The notes: a model not told the origin generated them from the letters alone. DNA of 64,000 bases from Phocaeicola dorei (GCF_013009555.1 NZ_CP046176.1:2945501-3009500); one strand, 5' to 3'. Shown: positions 49,498-61,060, numbered from the stretch's first letter. Numbers and translations are program-made.

Positions 49498-51897
49498 TTA
49501 TTCCACAACTTTGAACCGGGCGAATTTCAGCAATAATTGTTTCTCTCCGGCATTCCGGAAACGGACAGTCGCCTTGCTGTTCTCACCGGTTCCTTCCACT
49601 TTTATCACATCGCCTATTCCAAAGCGTTCATGCTCTATCACCTGCCCTGCCAGCACATTCACCGGCAAGGTTCCCGCCGCGGACGGCTTTGAGACCGTAG
49701 CAAGACCTACCTTAGTCAAATTGCGCGGCACACTGGGACGGATAATCTCAGCTTTCGGTCTTTCTCCAACAAAAAATGATTTCTGACCACCAGACAAATT
49801 TGATGAAGAACGCCCATAAGAAGGCTGCGAAGCAGATTCGTCAAACAAGAAACGAGACGCACGTTCATTTTGCTCACGACAGAAACGGCTGGCTCTCTCG
49901 TCTATTCTCCGGGCCATCTGTTCCTCCTGAGGCAGCTTCAGGAAATGTACATCAATATCTTTCAAGAAACGGCTCGGGCTACTGAACTCCATCTTTCCAT
50001 ATTTAAACCGGCTCTTGGCAAAAGACAAATAGCAATGCTCCTCGGCACGTGTAATCGCCACATAAAACAAGCGGCGCTCCTCTTCCAATTCCTTATACGA
50101 ATTGAGTGACAAAGCACTGGGAAACAAGTTCTCTTCCAACCCAACTACAAAAACGTTTTTAAACTCCAAGCCTTTAGCAGAGTGAATGGTCATCAAGGTT
50201 ATCTTCTCAGCATCCTCTTCTTTCTCGTTATCCTGGTCTGTCAGCAGAGAAACCTCCGACAGGAAATCCGTCAACAGGATGTTCTCATTCCCTTCTTCTT
50301 CACGGATTGCACAAAAATCATGCATACCGTTTATCAGTTCTTCAATATTCTCCTGACGGCTCAGGTTTTCCGGATCATTGCTCTGATAAATCTCATTCAT
50401 AATGCCGGACTGACGAACAATCATTGCCCCCAATTCATATGCATTCTTTTTCGGGATCTCCACTATAAAACTTTTTACCAGTTCACGAAACCCCTGTAAC
50501 TTGGTATGCATCCCCTTGTTAATATTCAAGCCGTATGCCAACGGCTCTTCCAAAACCATCCAAAGACTAACATGATGCTGTGCAGCCGCATCAATAACTT
50601 TGTTCAACGTAGTATCCCCGATTCCTCGCGCCGGATAATTCAATACCCGCTTAAAAGCCTCCTCATCATTCGGATTTACCGCCAGACGAAAGTAAGAAAT
50701 AACGTCTTTAATCTCCTTGCGTTGATAAAAAGAAAGTCCTCCATAAATTTTATAAGGTAGGCTACGCTTCCGCAAAGCCTCCTCGAAAATACGGCTTTGA
50801 GCATTTGTACGGTATAAAATAGCAAAATCATTATAAGAATAATGTTCCCGTGAACGCAGTTTCACAATCTGGTTGGCAACAATCTCCCCTTCCTCCACAT
50901 CACTGTAGGCATTGAAAACTCCGATAGGCTCCCCCTTCGCTTTTTCTGAAAATACCTCCTTCTTTATCTGCTCGCTATTTTTCTCTATCAGGCTGTTTGC
51001 CGCACACACAATGGTCTGGGTAGAACGATAGTTCTGCTCCAGTTTAAAAAGCTTGGCCCCCTTATACAGTTGAGTAAATTTCAATATATTGTCAATATTA
51101 GCCCCTCGGAAGGAATAAATACTCTGCGCATCATCCCCCACCACGCATACACGCTGATGCTCCTGGGTAAGCTGAAGCACAATGCTGTGTTGCGCAAAAT
51201 TGGTGTCCTGATACTCATCCACCAGCACATAACGAAACTGCTCCGCATACTTACGGCAAATTTCAGGATGATCGCGGAATAACATATAAGTATAAAGCAG
51301 CAAATCATCAAAATCCATCGCATCGCTTTGACGGCAACGTTCCCAATATTGCCGGTAAATATCACGGGTGGCGGGTACTTTGGCATTCAAATCATACTGA
51401 TAAAGCTCTGCGTTCGAAACATATGCATCAGGAAAAACCAAATGATTTTTCGCATTGCTGATACGCGCCTGTATCAACCCTGATTTATAGGTTTTATCAT
51501 CCAATTGCATTTCTTTTACAATAGACTTGATCAAACTCTTCGAATCTGAAGAATCATAGATGGTAAAATTGGAGCTAAAGCCGATAACCTGTGCCTCACA
51601 CCGCAGGATACGCGAAAAAATGGAATGGAACGTCCCCATCCATAAATAGCGTGCCTGATCGCCCACCTGACGGGCTATACGCTCTTTCATTTCGCGAGCA
51701 GCCTTATTGGTAAAAGTCAATGCCAAAATAGACCAAGGAGTATATCCCTGCTCCAGTAAATAAGCTATCTTATAAGTCAGCACGCGTGTTTTCCCCGAAC
51801 CTGCTCCAGCTATCACCAAAGAGGGACCCTCGTTGTAAAGCACTGCATCGCGCTGGCTTTCATTCAATTCTTCTAAATAATTCGTCATAAATTTCAC
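49498..51897 (-). CDS. ATP-dependent DNA helicase, UvrD/PcrA family
   Basis: 799 residues, probably starting at Met4 (MTNYLEELNESQRDAV). SF1A motifs in order: I AGAGSGKTRVL, Ia LTFTNKAAREMKER, II VLVDEYQDTNFAQ, III VGDDAQSIYSFRGA, IV LEQNYRSTQTI, V LMTIHSAKGLEFKNVFVVG, VI LFYVAITRAEEHCYL. The C-terminal tail (from about 640) is the variable PcrA tail with a final WG-free beta module (GQVIEHERFGIGDVIKVEG). It unwinds DNA 3' to 5' in repair and replication restart. A promoter element lies just upstream. Confidence 0.95.
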   Translation of the reverse strand: MKFMTNYLEELNESQRDAVLYNEGPSLVIAGAGSGKTRVLTYKIAYLLEQGYTPWSILALTFTNKAAREMKERIARQVGDQARYLWMGTFHSIFSRILRCEAQVIGFSSNFTIYDSSDSKSLIKSIVKEMQLDDKTYKSGLIQARISNAKNHLVFPDAYVSNAELYQYDLNAKVPATRDIYRQYWERCRQSDAMDFDDLLLYTYMLFRDHPEICRKYAEQFRYVLVDEYQDTNFAQHSIVLQLTQEHQRVCVVGDDAQSIYSFRGANIDNILKFTQLYKGAKLFKLEQNYRSTQTIVCAANSLIEKNSEQIKKEVFSEKAKGEPIGVFNAYSDVEEGEIVANQIVKLRSREHYSYNDFAILYRTNAQSRIFEEALRKRSLPYKIYGGLSFYQRKEIKDVISYFRLAVNPNDEEAFKRVLNYPARGIGDTTLNKVIDAAAQHHVSLWMVLEEPLAYGLNINKGMHTKLQGFRELVKSFIVEIPKKNAYELGAMIVRQSGIMNEIYQSNDPENLSRQENIEELINGMHDFCAIREEEGNENILLTDFLSEVSLLTDQDNEKEEDAEKITLMTIHSAKGLEFKNVFVVGLEENLFPSALSLNSYKELEEERRLFYVAITRAEEHCYLSFAKSRFKYGKMEFSSPSRFLKDIDVHFLKLPQEEQMARRIDERASRFCREQNERASRFLFDESASQPSYGRSSSNLSGGQKSFFVGERPKAEIIRPSVPRNLTKVGLATVSKPSAAGTLPVNVLAGQVIEHERFGIGDVIKVEGTGENSKATVRFRNAGEKQLLLKFARFKVVE

Positions 51898-51907
51898 CTT
51901 TCGCCTG

Positions 51908-51915
51908 CAAAGATA
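51908..51915 (-). promoter_or_regulatory. -7 promoter element of the helicase-nspC transcript
   Basis: Minus strand TATCTTTG followed by C, 10 bp upstream of the 51897 start codon (19 bp from Met4), in agreement with a short leader and with use of the second Met. Confidence 0.6.
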
Positions 51916-52032
51916 GAGAAAGTTTGAGTTTATCAGAACAATTCCATGCCCAATAATGTTATTATGATAGAAGTTTAATTAAAACCTCGACTAAAAATGA
52001 ATATATTATTAACCACTTTAATTTCATTAGTT

Positions 52033-52614
52033 ATGACTTACGAAATGCCAAAACTCCCGTATGCAAATAACGGACTCGAACCTGTAATCAGTCAGGCTAC
52101 TATAGACTACCATTATGGCAAGCACTTACAAACATATGTAAACAATTTGAACTCTTTAGTTCCAGGTACGGAATTTGAAGGAAAGTCCGTAGAGGAAATT
52201 GTTACATCAGCTCCCGACGGAGCGATATTCAATAACGCCGGACAAGTATTAAACCATACATTATATTTCCTTCAGTTCACCCCCAAACCCAGCAAGCATG
52301 AACCGTCCGGAAAACTAGCAGAAGCCATCAACCGAGACTTCGGAAGCTTTGAAAACTTCAAGAAAGAATTCAACACCGCTTCCACAGGACTGTTCGGTTC
52401 GGGCTGGGCTTGGCTTTCTGTAGACAAGCAGGGAAAACTACATATCACCAAAGAACCTAACGGAAGCAACCCGTGGCGTGCAGGACTGAAACCATTGCTG
52501 GGTTTCGATGTATGGGAACATGCTTACTATCTGGATTACCAGAACCGCCGTGCAGATCATGTGAACAAGTTATGGGAAATCATTGACTGGGATGTAGTAG
52601 AAAAACGTCTATAA
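52033..52614 (+). CDS. sodB: Superoxide dismutase [Fe/Mn]
   Basis: 193 residues from the ATG at 52033 (MTYEMPKLPY), the known Bacteroides N-terminus; an in-frame ATG at 51997 would add 12 residues (MNILLTTLISLV), not typical. Metal ligands: His in DYHYGKHLQTYV, His in LNHTLYFLQ, Asp and His in GFDVWEHAYYLDYQNRR. The GSGWAWLSV segment is the usual core. It is a cytoplasmic enzyme that disproportionates superoxide; Bacteroides versions accept Fe or Mn. A GC-rich hairpin at about 52646-52678 follows the gene. Confidence 0.95.
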   Translation: MTYEMPKLPYANNGLEPVISQATIDYHYGKHLQTYVNNLNSLVPGTEFEGKSVEEIVTSAPDGAIFNNAGQVLNHTLYFLQFTPKPSKHEPSGKLAEAINRDFGSFENFKKEFNTASTGLFGSGWAWLSVDKQGKLHITKEPNGSNPWRAGLKPLLGFDVWEHAYYLDYQNRRADHVNKLWEIIDWDVVEKRL

Positions 52615-52645
52615 AAGGACCCTTAACTATACATCATAATAAGGC

Positions 52646-52678
52646 TGCCTCGCCCCTATTCATTCAGGGAGCGGGGCA
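52646..52678. terminator. GC-rich hairpin after superoxide dismutase
   Basis: CTGCCTCGCCCCT pairs imperfectly with AGGGAGCGGGGCA. It has no clean T-run, so termination efficiency is uncertain; it precedes the thiamine operon leader. Confidence 0.5.
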
Positions 52679-52821
52679 ATCTGCTTTAAGATGCAAAGAT
52701 ACAGCAGATATACATTCATCCTTTTACAAGAATAAACAAGCACAATGCAAGATAATCATAAAAAAACATTCTTCCACAAAAAATAAAGCAGTCTGTTGTA
52801 GCATTATTCATTTCTTTCCCA

Positions 52822-52829
52822 TATCTTTG
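52822..52829 (+). promoter_or_regulatory. -7 promoter element of the thiamine operon
   Basis: TATCTTTG followed by C, with TTG (52796-52798) at the right distance for a -33 element. It lies 10 bp before the riboswitch, so the leader begins at the aptamer. Confidence 0.75.
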
Positions 52830-52838
52830 CCATCGTAA

Positions 52839-52924
52839 AACAAAGGGGTGCCCCACGTAAACAGCGGACGGGCTGAGATTATACCCTGTGAACCTGATGC
52901 GGTTAGTACCGCCGAAGGGATTGT
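52839..52924 (+). promoter_or_regulatory. TPP (THI-box) riboswitch
   Basis: The aptamer core is clear: GGGGTGCCCC (P1/P2), GGGCTGAGATTATACCC (the conserved CUGAGA of J2-4), CCTGATGCGGTTAGTACC (P4/P5) and GCCGAAGGGA closing the structure. Bound thiamine pyrophosphate should shut off expression of the operon that begins with thiS 77 bp downstream. Confidence 0.97.
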
Positions 52925-53001
52925 TACTTCTTACCTCATACCATCCGGTCAAAAAGCAACTCTTTGTATTTACAAGTAAATTCATAAACTGATATTATAG
53001 T

Positions 53002-53202
53002 ATGAAACTGACAGTAAACAGCAAAGAAACCGAAGTAAAGGACGGATGCACCGTAGCCGAACTTTCCACCTTTCTGACACTTCCTGAGAAAGGTATCGCC
53101 ATAGCGGTAAACAACCGGATGGTCCCCCGTATAGAGTGGGAGAAATGTGTGTTACACCCCAATGACAGTCTGGTAGTCATTAAAGCTGCATGTGGAGGAT
53201 AA
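53002..53202 (+). CDS. thiS: Sulfur carrier protein ThiS
   Basis: 66 residues with a ubiquitin-like fold and the obligatory C-terminal Gly-Gly (KAACGG). The terminal carboxylate is adenylated by ThiF and converted to thiocarboxylate to supply sulfur for the thiazole ring. First gene after the TPP riboswitch. Its stop overlaps the start region of thiE. Confidence 0.96.
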   Translation: MKLTVNSKETEVKDGCTVAELSTFLTLPEKGIAIAVNNRMVPRIEWEKCVLHPNDSLVVIKAACGG

Positions 53203-53818
53203 GACCGTGGAACTTCAATTCATCACTCACTTCACCGACACATATTCCTATTATGATTCCGCACGCATGGCCTTGGAAGGCGGTTGCCGCTGGATCCAGC
53301 TACGTATGAAAGACACTTCCGTTGACGAAGTGGAACGGGAAGCCATACGTCTGCAAGGCTTATGCAAAGACTACGGAGCAACATTTATCATAGACGACCA
53401 CGTGGAGTTGGTCAATAAAATTCATGCCGACGGAGTGCATTTGGGAAAAAAGGATATGCCCGTAGCCGAAGCACGGAAAATATTAGGAAAAGAATTCATC
53501 ATCGGAGGCACCGCCAATACATTTGACGATGTAAAGATGCATTACGAAGCTGGAGCTGACTACATCGGCTGTGGCCCGTTCCGTTTTACTACCACAAAAA
53601 AGGCTCTCTCTCCAGTGCTGGGACTAGAAGGTTACCGTTCCATTATTCAGCAAATGAACGAGGCAGATATCCATCTGCCCATCGTCGCCATCGGGGGAAT
53701 TACTTTGGAAGATATCCCTTCCATCATGGAAACGGGAATCACCGGCATTGCTTTGAGCGGAACCATACTCCGGGCGAAAGACCCGGTAGCGGAAACTAAA
53801 CGAATCATGAATTTATAA
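53192..53818 (+). CDS. thiE: Thiamine phosphate synthase ThiE
   Basis: 208 residues if read from the GTG at 53192, which overlaps the thiS end; a second GTG at 53207 with GGAGG 8 bp upstream is an equally good or better start. TIM-barrel enzyme that joins HMP-PP with thiazole phosphate. Motifs: [47 protein letters not shown], and [12 protein letters not shown] second member of the family lies at 61241-61849. Confidence 0.94.
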   Translation: MEDKTVELQFITHFTDTYSYYDSARMALEGGCRWIQLRMKDTSVDEVEREAIRLQGLCKDYGATFIIDDHVELVNKIHADGVHLGKKDMPVAEARKILGKEFIIGGTANTFDDVKMHYEAGADYIGCGPFRFTTTKKALSPVLGLEGYRSIIQQMNEADIHLPIVAIGGITLEDIPSIMETGITGIALSGTILRAKDPVAETKRIMNL

Positions 53819-53835
53819 TAAAATCACAAAATACA

Positions 53836-56318
<2,483 letters not shown>

Positions 56319-56330
56319 ACAGCTGACTTT

Positions 56331-56858
56331 GTGAAAACTATGGAAGATTTCAAGAAAGCACTTGAAGGAACTTTAGGAAGAAAACACATAGACAACATAG
56401 TGGATCAAGTAGTCGGCTCCCCCGACCGCTTTGATGCTCTTTATACTCTGACACAGCATGAAGAAACAAAGATAGCTTGGCATGCCACTTGGACTTGTGA
56501 AAAACTGAGCATCCTCCTCCCTTCCCTATTGATGGATAAAAGGGAGGAACTGATGCTGCGGGCCATGCAATGCCCCCATGACGGAACAAGACGTCTGCTA
56601 CTGAATATCCTTCATCATCTTCCTGTCCCAAAGCCTGTCAACGCAGCTTTCTTTGATTTCTGCCTTCAAGGCATGCTGTCTTCTGCCGAAAGCGCATCCG
56701 GACAAGCCGTCTGCATGAAACTTGCCTATGACATCTGCCTGGAAGAACCGGAACTGATAGGAGAACTGAAAGCATACTTGGAAAATATGGAACCGGAATA
56801 CTATACGGTCGCCGTGCAATGTGCCCGCAACAACATCCTAAAAAAAATAAGGAAATGA
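56331..56858 (+). CDS. Hypothetical helical protein in the thiamine operon
   Basis: 175 residues, soluble, predicted all-helical with a HEAT/ARM-like rhythm (LTQHEETKIAWHATWTCEKL, CPHDGTRRLLLNILHHL, YYTVAVQCARNNILKKIRK). No catalytic motif is recognised. It lies 12 bp after thiC, and its TGA overlaps the next gene's ATG (ATGA), so it is certainly in the operon. Whether it works in thiamine synthesis is unknown. Start could be the second Met. Confidence 0.8.
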   Translation: MKTMEDFKKALEGTLGRKHIDNIVDQVVGSPDRFDALYTLTQHEETKIAWHATWTCEKLSILLPSLLMDKREELMLRAMQCPHDGTRRLLLNILHHLPVPKPVNAAFFDFCLQGMLSSAESASGQAVCMKLAYDICLEEPELIGELKAYLENMEPEYYTVAVQCARNNILKKIRK

Positions 56859-57427
56859 AGATATTGATACTCAACGGAAGCCCACGTAACCAAGGACTTA
56901 TCAGCCAAATGCTGGACATCATGACCGAAGAAGCCCGCATACGTGGCGCCGAAGTGGAAGTAATACCCATCCGTAAATTGCAGGTGCACCCCTGTACAGG
57001 ATGCATGGCTTGCCGCAGCCGGCAGACCTGTGTCCTACCCGAAGACGACGCGCAGCACACGCTTCAAAAGATACAATGGGCAGACGTGCTGATCGTTGGC
57101 TCACCTTGCTATTGGGGAAATATGAACGGACATATGAAAGTAGTGTTCGACCGCATCGTGTACGGCATGATGGGAGAAAGTCCGAAAGGGCTCCCTCAAG
57201 CGTTGCATAAAGGCAAGAAAGCAGTCATCGTAAGCACCTGCTCCACCCCATGGCCATTCAATATCTGGTTTAACCAGACACGCGGCGTAGTAAAAGCGTT
57301 GCGCGAAATTCTGAAGTGGAGCGGATTCTCTATCAAAGGCGTTATCCAGAAGGGAGGAACAAAACAACATCCCGAACTGACGGAAAACGACAAAAAGAAA
57401 TGTAGAAAAATAATAAGGAAATTATAG
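56855..57427 (+). CDS. Flavodoxin/NADPH-dependent FMN reductase family protein
   Basis: 190 residues from the ATG at 56855, which overlaps the preceding stop; an in-frame ATG at 56819 lies inside the upstream gene. Flavodoxin-like fold with phosphate loop NGSPRNQGLISQML, a Cys-rich HPCTGCMACRS as in iron-sulfur flavoproteins, and SPCYWGNMNGHMKVVFDRI. It may bind FMN and deliver electrons, plausibly for the radical SAM enzymes ThiC or ThiH in the same operon; this is inference. ThiH follows after 91 bp. Confidence 0.85.
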   Translation: MKILILNGSPRNQGLISQMLDIMTEEARIRGAEVEVIPIRKLQVHPCTGCMACRSRQTCVLPEDDAQHTLQKIQWADVLIVGSPCYWGNMNGHMKVVFDRIVYGMMGESPKGLPQALHKGKKAVIVSTCSTPWPFNIWFNQTRGVVKALREILKWSGFSIKGVIQKGGTKQHPELTENDKKKCRKIIRKL

Positions 57428-57518
57428 CTTGAAGCCTGATAAAATGCCGGAAAGGCTTAAACAGACTTTTATAAAAGCAAAATCATCTTATGAACAATAA
57501 CAAGAAAAAATAACAATC

Positions 57519-58649
57519 ATGTTTTCAGAAGAACTTGAAAAAATAGATTGGGAAAAGATCACCAAAGCCATCTACTCCAAAACCGAACATGACGTGCTCC
57601 GCGCCCTTGGTAAGGAACATTGCGATGTGGACGACTTTATGGCACTCATCTCCCCCGCAGCAGCAAAATACCTAGAGCCGATGGCGCAACTAAGCAAAAG
57701 ATATACCGAAGAACGTTTCGGCAAAACCATTTCCATGTTTATACCGCTGTATATAACAAACTCCTGCACCAATTCTTGCGTGTATTGTGGTTTTCATATC
57801 AGCAACCCGATGGCTCGTACCATCCTCACCCCCGAACAGATTGAAGATGAATACAAAGCCATCAAAAGACTTGGTCCTTTTGAAAACCTATTACTAGTGA
57901 CCGGAGAAAATCCGGCAAAAGCCGGAGTCCCTTATCTGGCCAAAGCCTTGGACATCGCCAAAAAATATTTCAGCAATTTGAAAATAGAGGTAATGCCCCT
58001 CAAAGCCGAAGAATATGCCGAACTGAAAGAACACGGACTAAATGGAGTCATTTGCTTTCAGGAAACTTACAACAAAGCCCGTTATAATATATACCACCCA
58101 CGCGGAATGAAATCCAAATTCGAGTGGCGGGTAAACAGCTTCGACCGTATGGGACAGGCAGGAGTCCACTCCATAGGCATGGGGGTACTCATCGGATTGG
58201 AAGAATGGCGCACCGATGTGACCATGATGGCTTATCACTTGCGTTATCTTCAGAAAAAGTATTGGAAAACCAAATACAGTGTAAACTTCCCTCGTATGCG
58301 TCCGGCAGAAAACGGTGGTTTCCAGCCGAATGTCATCATGAATGACCGTGAATTGGCGCAGCTCACTTTTGCCATGCGCATCTTCGACCACGATGTGGAC
58401 ATCTCCTACTCCACCCGTGAGCCGGCACAAATCCGCGACAACATGGCAAGACTCGGAGTGACTACCATGAGCGCTGAAAGCAAAACCGAACCGGGAGGAT
58501 ACTATACCTATCCGCAAGCTTTGGAACAATTCCATGTAAGCGATGAACGTACAGCTATGGAAGTGGAAAACGCACTGAAATCATTAGGAAGGGAACCGGT
58601 ATGGAAAGACTGGGATGTTTCTTTTGACAAGTTCACACCAATGCGATAG
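57519..58649 (+). CDS. thiH: 2-iminoacetate synthase ThiH
   Basis: 376 residues. Radical SAM motif CTNSCVYC (CX3CX2C) inside LYITNSCTNSCVYCGFHISN, GENPAKAGVPYL, and a C-terminal BATS domain (ISYSTREPAQIRDNMARLGVT, EPGGYYTYP). Cleaves tyrosine to dehydroglycine, the glycine donor for ThiG. All residues expected for the cluster are present. Confidence 0.97.
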   Translation: MFSEELEKIDWEKITKAIYSKTEHDVLRALGKEHCDVDDFMALISPAAAKYLEPMAQLSKRYTEERFGKTISMFIPLYITNSCTNSCVYCGFHISNPMARTILTPEQIEDEYKAIKRLGPFENLLLVTGENPAKAGVPYLAKALDIAKKYFSNLKIEVMPLKAEEYAELKEHGLNGVICFQETYNKARYNIYHPRGMKSKFEWRVNSFDRMGQAGVHSIGMGVLIGLEEWRTDVTMMAYHLRYLQKKYWKTKYSVNFPRMRPAENGGFQPNVIMNDRELAQLTFAMRIFDHDVDISYSTREPAQIRDNMARLGVTTMSAESKTEPGGYYTYPQALEQFHVSDERTAMEVENALKSLGREPVWKDWDVSFDKFTPMR

Positions 58650-58686
58650 ATATTACCCATATTTTTAAAGGAATGGGGCTGTATCA

Positions 58687-59418
58687 ATGATACAAAGCCC
58701 CTTTTTCAACTTAACAACAAAGAAAGTGGAAAGATATAACCGTCAAATCATTCTCCCTGAATTGGGAGAAAAAGGCCAACAACGGCTTCAACAAGCCAAA
58801 GTACTTATAGTCGGTGTAGGCGGTCTGGGATCTCCTGTTGCCTTGTACTTGACAGGAGCCGGAGTAGGTACCATTGGATTAGTAGACGATGATATGGTAA
58901 GTGTCAGCAACTTGCAACGTCAAGTACTTTATAGTGAAGCCGAGGTAGGTATGCCCAAAGCCACCCAAGCCAAGAAACGTCTCGAAGCCCTGAACCATGA
59001 TGTGCAAATCAATGCCTATCCCACAAGACTGACTAAAGAGAATGCGGATGAAATCATCCGCACCTACGATATCATTATAGACGGATGTGATAATTTCGCT
59101 ACCCGCTACCTCATTAATGACATCTGTGTGAAATGGGGAAAAGTCTATGTATATGGCGCCATCCGCGCCTTCGAAGGTCAAGTATCCGTCTTCAATTACC
59201 GGGGAGGCCCCGATTACCGCCACTTTTTCCCCGATGAAGCAGAAATGCTGTCCATGCCTCATCCACCCAAAGGAGTATTGGGTGTAACCCCTGGCATGAT
59301 AGGTTGCGCCGAAGCCGCTGAAGTGTTGAAGATTATAGGTGAATATGGCGAAGTGCTAAGCGGCAAATTATGGACGATTAACGTGAAAACGATGGAAACC
59401 CATCTCATTTCTTTTTAG
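58687..59418 (+). CDS. thiF: ThiF/MoeB-family adenylyltransferase
   Basis: 243 residues. ATP-binding GVGGLGSPVALYL, LVDDDMVSVSNLQRQVLY and IDGCDNFATRYLINDICV mark an E1-like enzyme that adenylates the C-terminus of ThiS. Two deviations are visible. The zinc site usually written as GGPCYRC-like reads GGPDYRHFF here, and the second CxxC near the C-terminus is missing, so this protein should not bind structural zinc. It is last in the thiamine operon, 37 bp after thiH. Confidence 0.93.
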   Translation: MIQSPFFNLTTKKVERYNRQIILPELGEKGQQRLQQAKVLIVGVGGLGSPVALYLTGAGVGTIGLVDDDMVSVSNLQRQVLYSEAEVGMPKATQAKKRLEALNHDVQINAYPTRLTKENADEIIRTYDIIIDGCDNFATRYLINDICVKWGKVYVYGAIRAFEGQVSVFNYRGGPDYRHFFPDEAEMLSMPHPPKGVLGVTPGMIGCAEAAEVLKIIGEYGEVLSGKLWTINVKTMETHLISF

Positions 59419-59462
59419 AGGAATCGAACCGGCCCTATTCAAAAGACATTTAATTCCTCAAT

Positions 59463-59519
59463 TATGTGCCAACAGCCGAGGCATGACGACATCCGTCGCC
59501 CGGCTCCGACTGGCACATA
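59463..59519 (+). terminator. Long stem-loop at the end of the thiamine operon
   Basis: TATGTGCCA pairs with TGGCACATA, and an inner AGCCG / GGCT pairing extends it. It lies 45 bp after thiF and between convergent genes. No T-run follows on the + strand, so it may be a processing or protective hairpin instead of a strong terminator. Confidence 0.55.
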
Positions 59520-59531
59520 AATAGTTTGACT

Positions 59532-60656
59532 TTATCCTATAATATGTGGTACAAACTCGGACAAGTTATCCGTAACCTCCATACGATTTTCGCGAATACC
59601 GATACCCGCAGCCTCTCCTCCTATAATCCAAGAGCCAATAACTGGATATCTGCCACTGTACACTGTCGGTTCCACATACTCCTGATATACATAAGCTCCA
59701 GTGTTATAATCACCCTCCGTTTCAGCTATACGTACATGTTCCTCCCAATTCCGGATATCAACAACGCTTACATTATGACCTTCACGAGAGAAGACCGGTT
59801 TTTTACAAAACAAACCCGACCGAGGGCGCGACAAATAACAAGGAAGCACATAAGGAGAATCCGGAAACAACTCGTACAATGTGGCAAGGATCGCTTTATT
59901 GGACATCACCAATTTCCATATCGGCTCCAACCATTCCATTTCCGCCAGACATCCGTCAGGACTTTCGTCCACCATCCACTCCCACGGATAAAGTTTAAAG
60001 CACCGGTTCACTAGTTCACCTGCCGGATCAAAAAATCGTCCATTCTGCAAATCCAGCGCCTGCATATCTAATACTCGGGTAGAAAACCCAGCCTCCATCG
60101 CCGTACTTGCCAGATATTGCAACGTTCCTGTATCTTCATTATTCTCTAATGCACCGGCAAAATAAATCTCTCCTTTTTTGGGGAAAATATCTTTCCATGA
60201 CTGCACCAATCCTTCATGAATGCCATTAAACTGGTCGCATTCCGGAAAAACATCTTCTTTCCATTGCCATTGGATAACAGATGCCTCAAGCAAAGAAGTC
60301 GGTGTATCAGCATTGAACTCCAATATTTTCGGAGTACCATCCTTGGCTAATATAAAATCAAAACGACCATACAGACTTAACTCATCCGCATCCCAAGAAG
60401 CACGAATACGCTCACCAATCTCCTTCGGAATATTCAACGCACGCTCCATAAATTCCGGGTTATCCTCAATAATGAATTGGGCAGCCTCACAATACAGGTG
60501 GTACGCCTCATTGGTCGCTTCCTCCAAACAAGCTGTTTCTTCAGCCGTAAAATGATAATATGCTTCCTCGCGCCAATAATCACCATGAAAATCAAACCCT
60601 AGCGCTTCTATTTTCTCACGGTAATCCAGACGTGGCGTAACTGGTATTCTTTTCAT
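59532..60656 (-). CDS. Glutathionylspermidine synthase family protein (YgiC-like ATP-grasp)
   Basis: 374 residues. It begins KRIPVTPRLDYREKIEALGFDFHG; FVLKDG-type metal and ATP residues appear in FDFILAKDGTPKILEFNADTPTSLLEASVIQW, matching the ATP-grasp fold of the C-terminal synthetase domain of Gsp. C-terminal end has GSWIIGGEAAGIGIRE, a conserved ATP-grasp loop. E. coli relatives YgiC and YjfC lack the amidase half, as here. Likely joins a peptide or glutathione-like compound to an amine; the substrate is not known. It is 12 bp downstream of a lipoprotein gene. Confidence 0.85.
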   Translation of the reverse strand: MKRIPVTPRLDYREKIEALGFDFHGDYWREEAYYHFTAEETACLEEATNEAYHLYCEAAQFIIEDNPEFMERALNIPKEIGERIRASWDADELSLYGRFDFILAKDGTPKILEFNADTPTSLLEASVIQWQWKEDVFPECDQFNGIHEGLVQSWKDIFPKKGEIYFAGALENNEDTGTLQYLASTAMEAGFSTRVLDMQALDLQNGRFFDPAGELVNRCFKLYPWEWMVDESPDGCLAEMEWLEPIWKLVMSNKAILATLYELFPDSPYVLPCYLSRPRSGLFCKKPVFSREGHNVSVVDIRNWEEHVRIAETEGDYNTGAYVYQEYVEPTVYSGRYPVIGSWIIGGEAAGIGIRENRMEVTDNLSEFVPHIIG

Positions 60657-60668
60657 ATCCGCTTCCTG

Positions 60669-61022
60669 TTAACTATGAACACCGGATGAACGGCGTGTTT
60701 TCCCAAAAACACTTCCGCTCGATTTTGATTTTGCAGACGATTTTGACCCCACATTCACTTTTGAAGGAGCATCCACTTTCGTTCCGTTAGCATCTGTCCA
60801 CGAATCAGATTTGGGATAATAATAATGTGTGGTAGAAAGTCCGTTGGCCATAGACGGCATTAATGCCCAACGCATCAGCATAGCGTTGTAAATCCAACTG
60901 TTTCCCTGATGATCACGGTACTCTTCTTGATCTTTAGGATTCTCAGGCAATTCCGTTTTTTGCGTACATCCGGCAAGCGCCATCAAGCAAAATGCAGCTG
61001 CAAGAAATTGTTTTTTATTCAT
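60669..61022 (-). CDS. Small lipoprotein, YgiB-like
   Basis: 117 residues with a lipoprotein signal (FCLMALAGC at about residues 11-19), an aromatic middle (YYYPKSDSWTD) and a Ser/Gly/Lys-rich tail (GSKSSAKSKSSGSVFGKTRRSSG). In E. coli the YgiC-type ATP-grasp gene is paired with ygiB, a DUF1190 lipoprotein of similar style; the pairing here supports a shared, unknown role. The same transcript as the ATP-grasp gene 12 bp downstream. Sequence resemblance to YgiB was not checked. Confidence 0.7.
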   Translation of the reverse strand: MNKKQFLAAAFCLMALAGCTQKTELPENPKDQEEYRDHQGNSWIYNAMLMRWALMPSMANGLSTTHYYYPKSDSWTDANGTKVDAPSKVNVGSKSSAKSKSSGSVFGKTRRSSGVHS

Positions 61023-61052
61023 AATTCTATCTATTCGTCTTGTTTATTAGCG

Positions 61053-61060
61053 CAAAAGTA
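61053..61060 (-). promoter_or_regulatory. -7 promoter element of the lipoprotein/ATP-grasp pair
   Basis: Minus strand TACTTTTG, matching TAnnTTTG, 30 bp upstream of the lipoprotein start. Confidence 0.6.
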
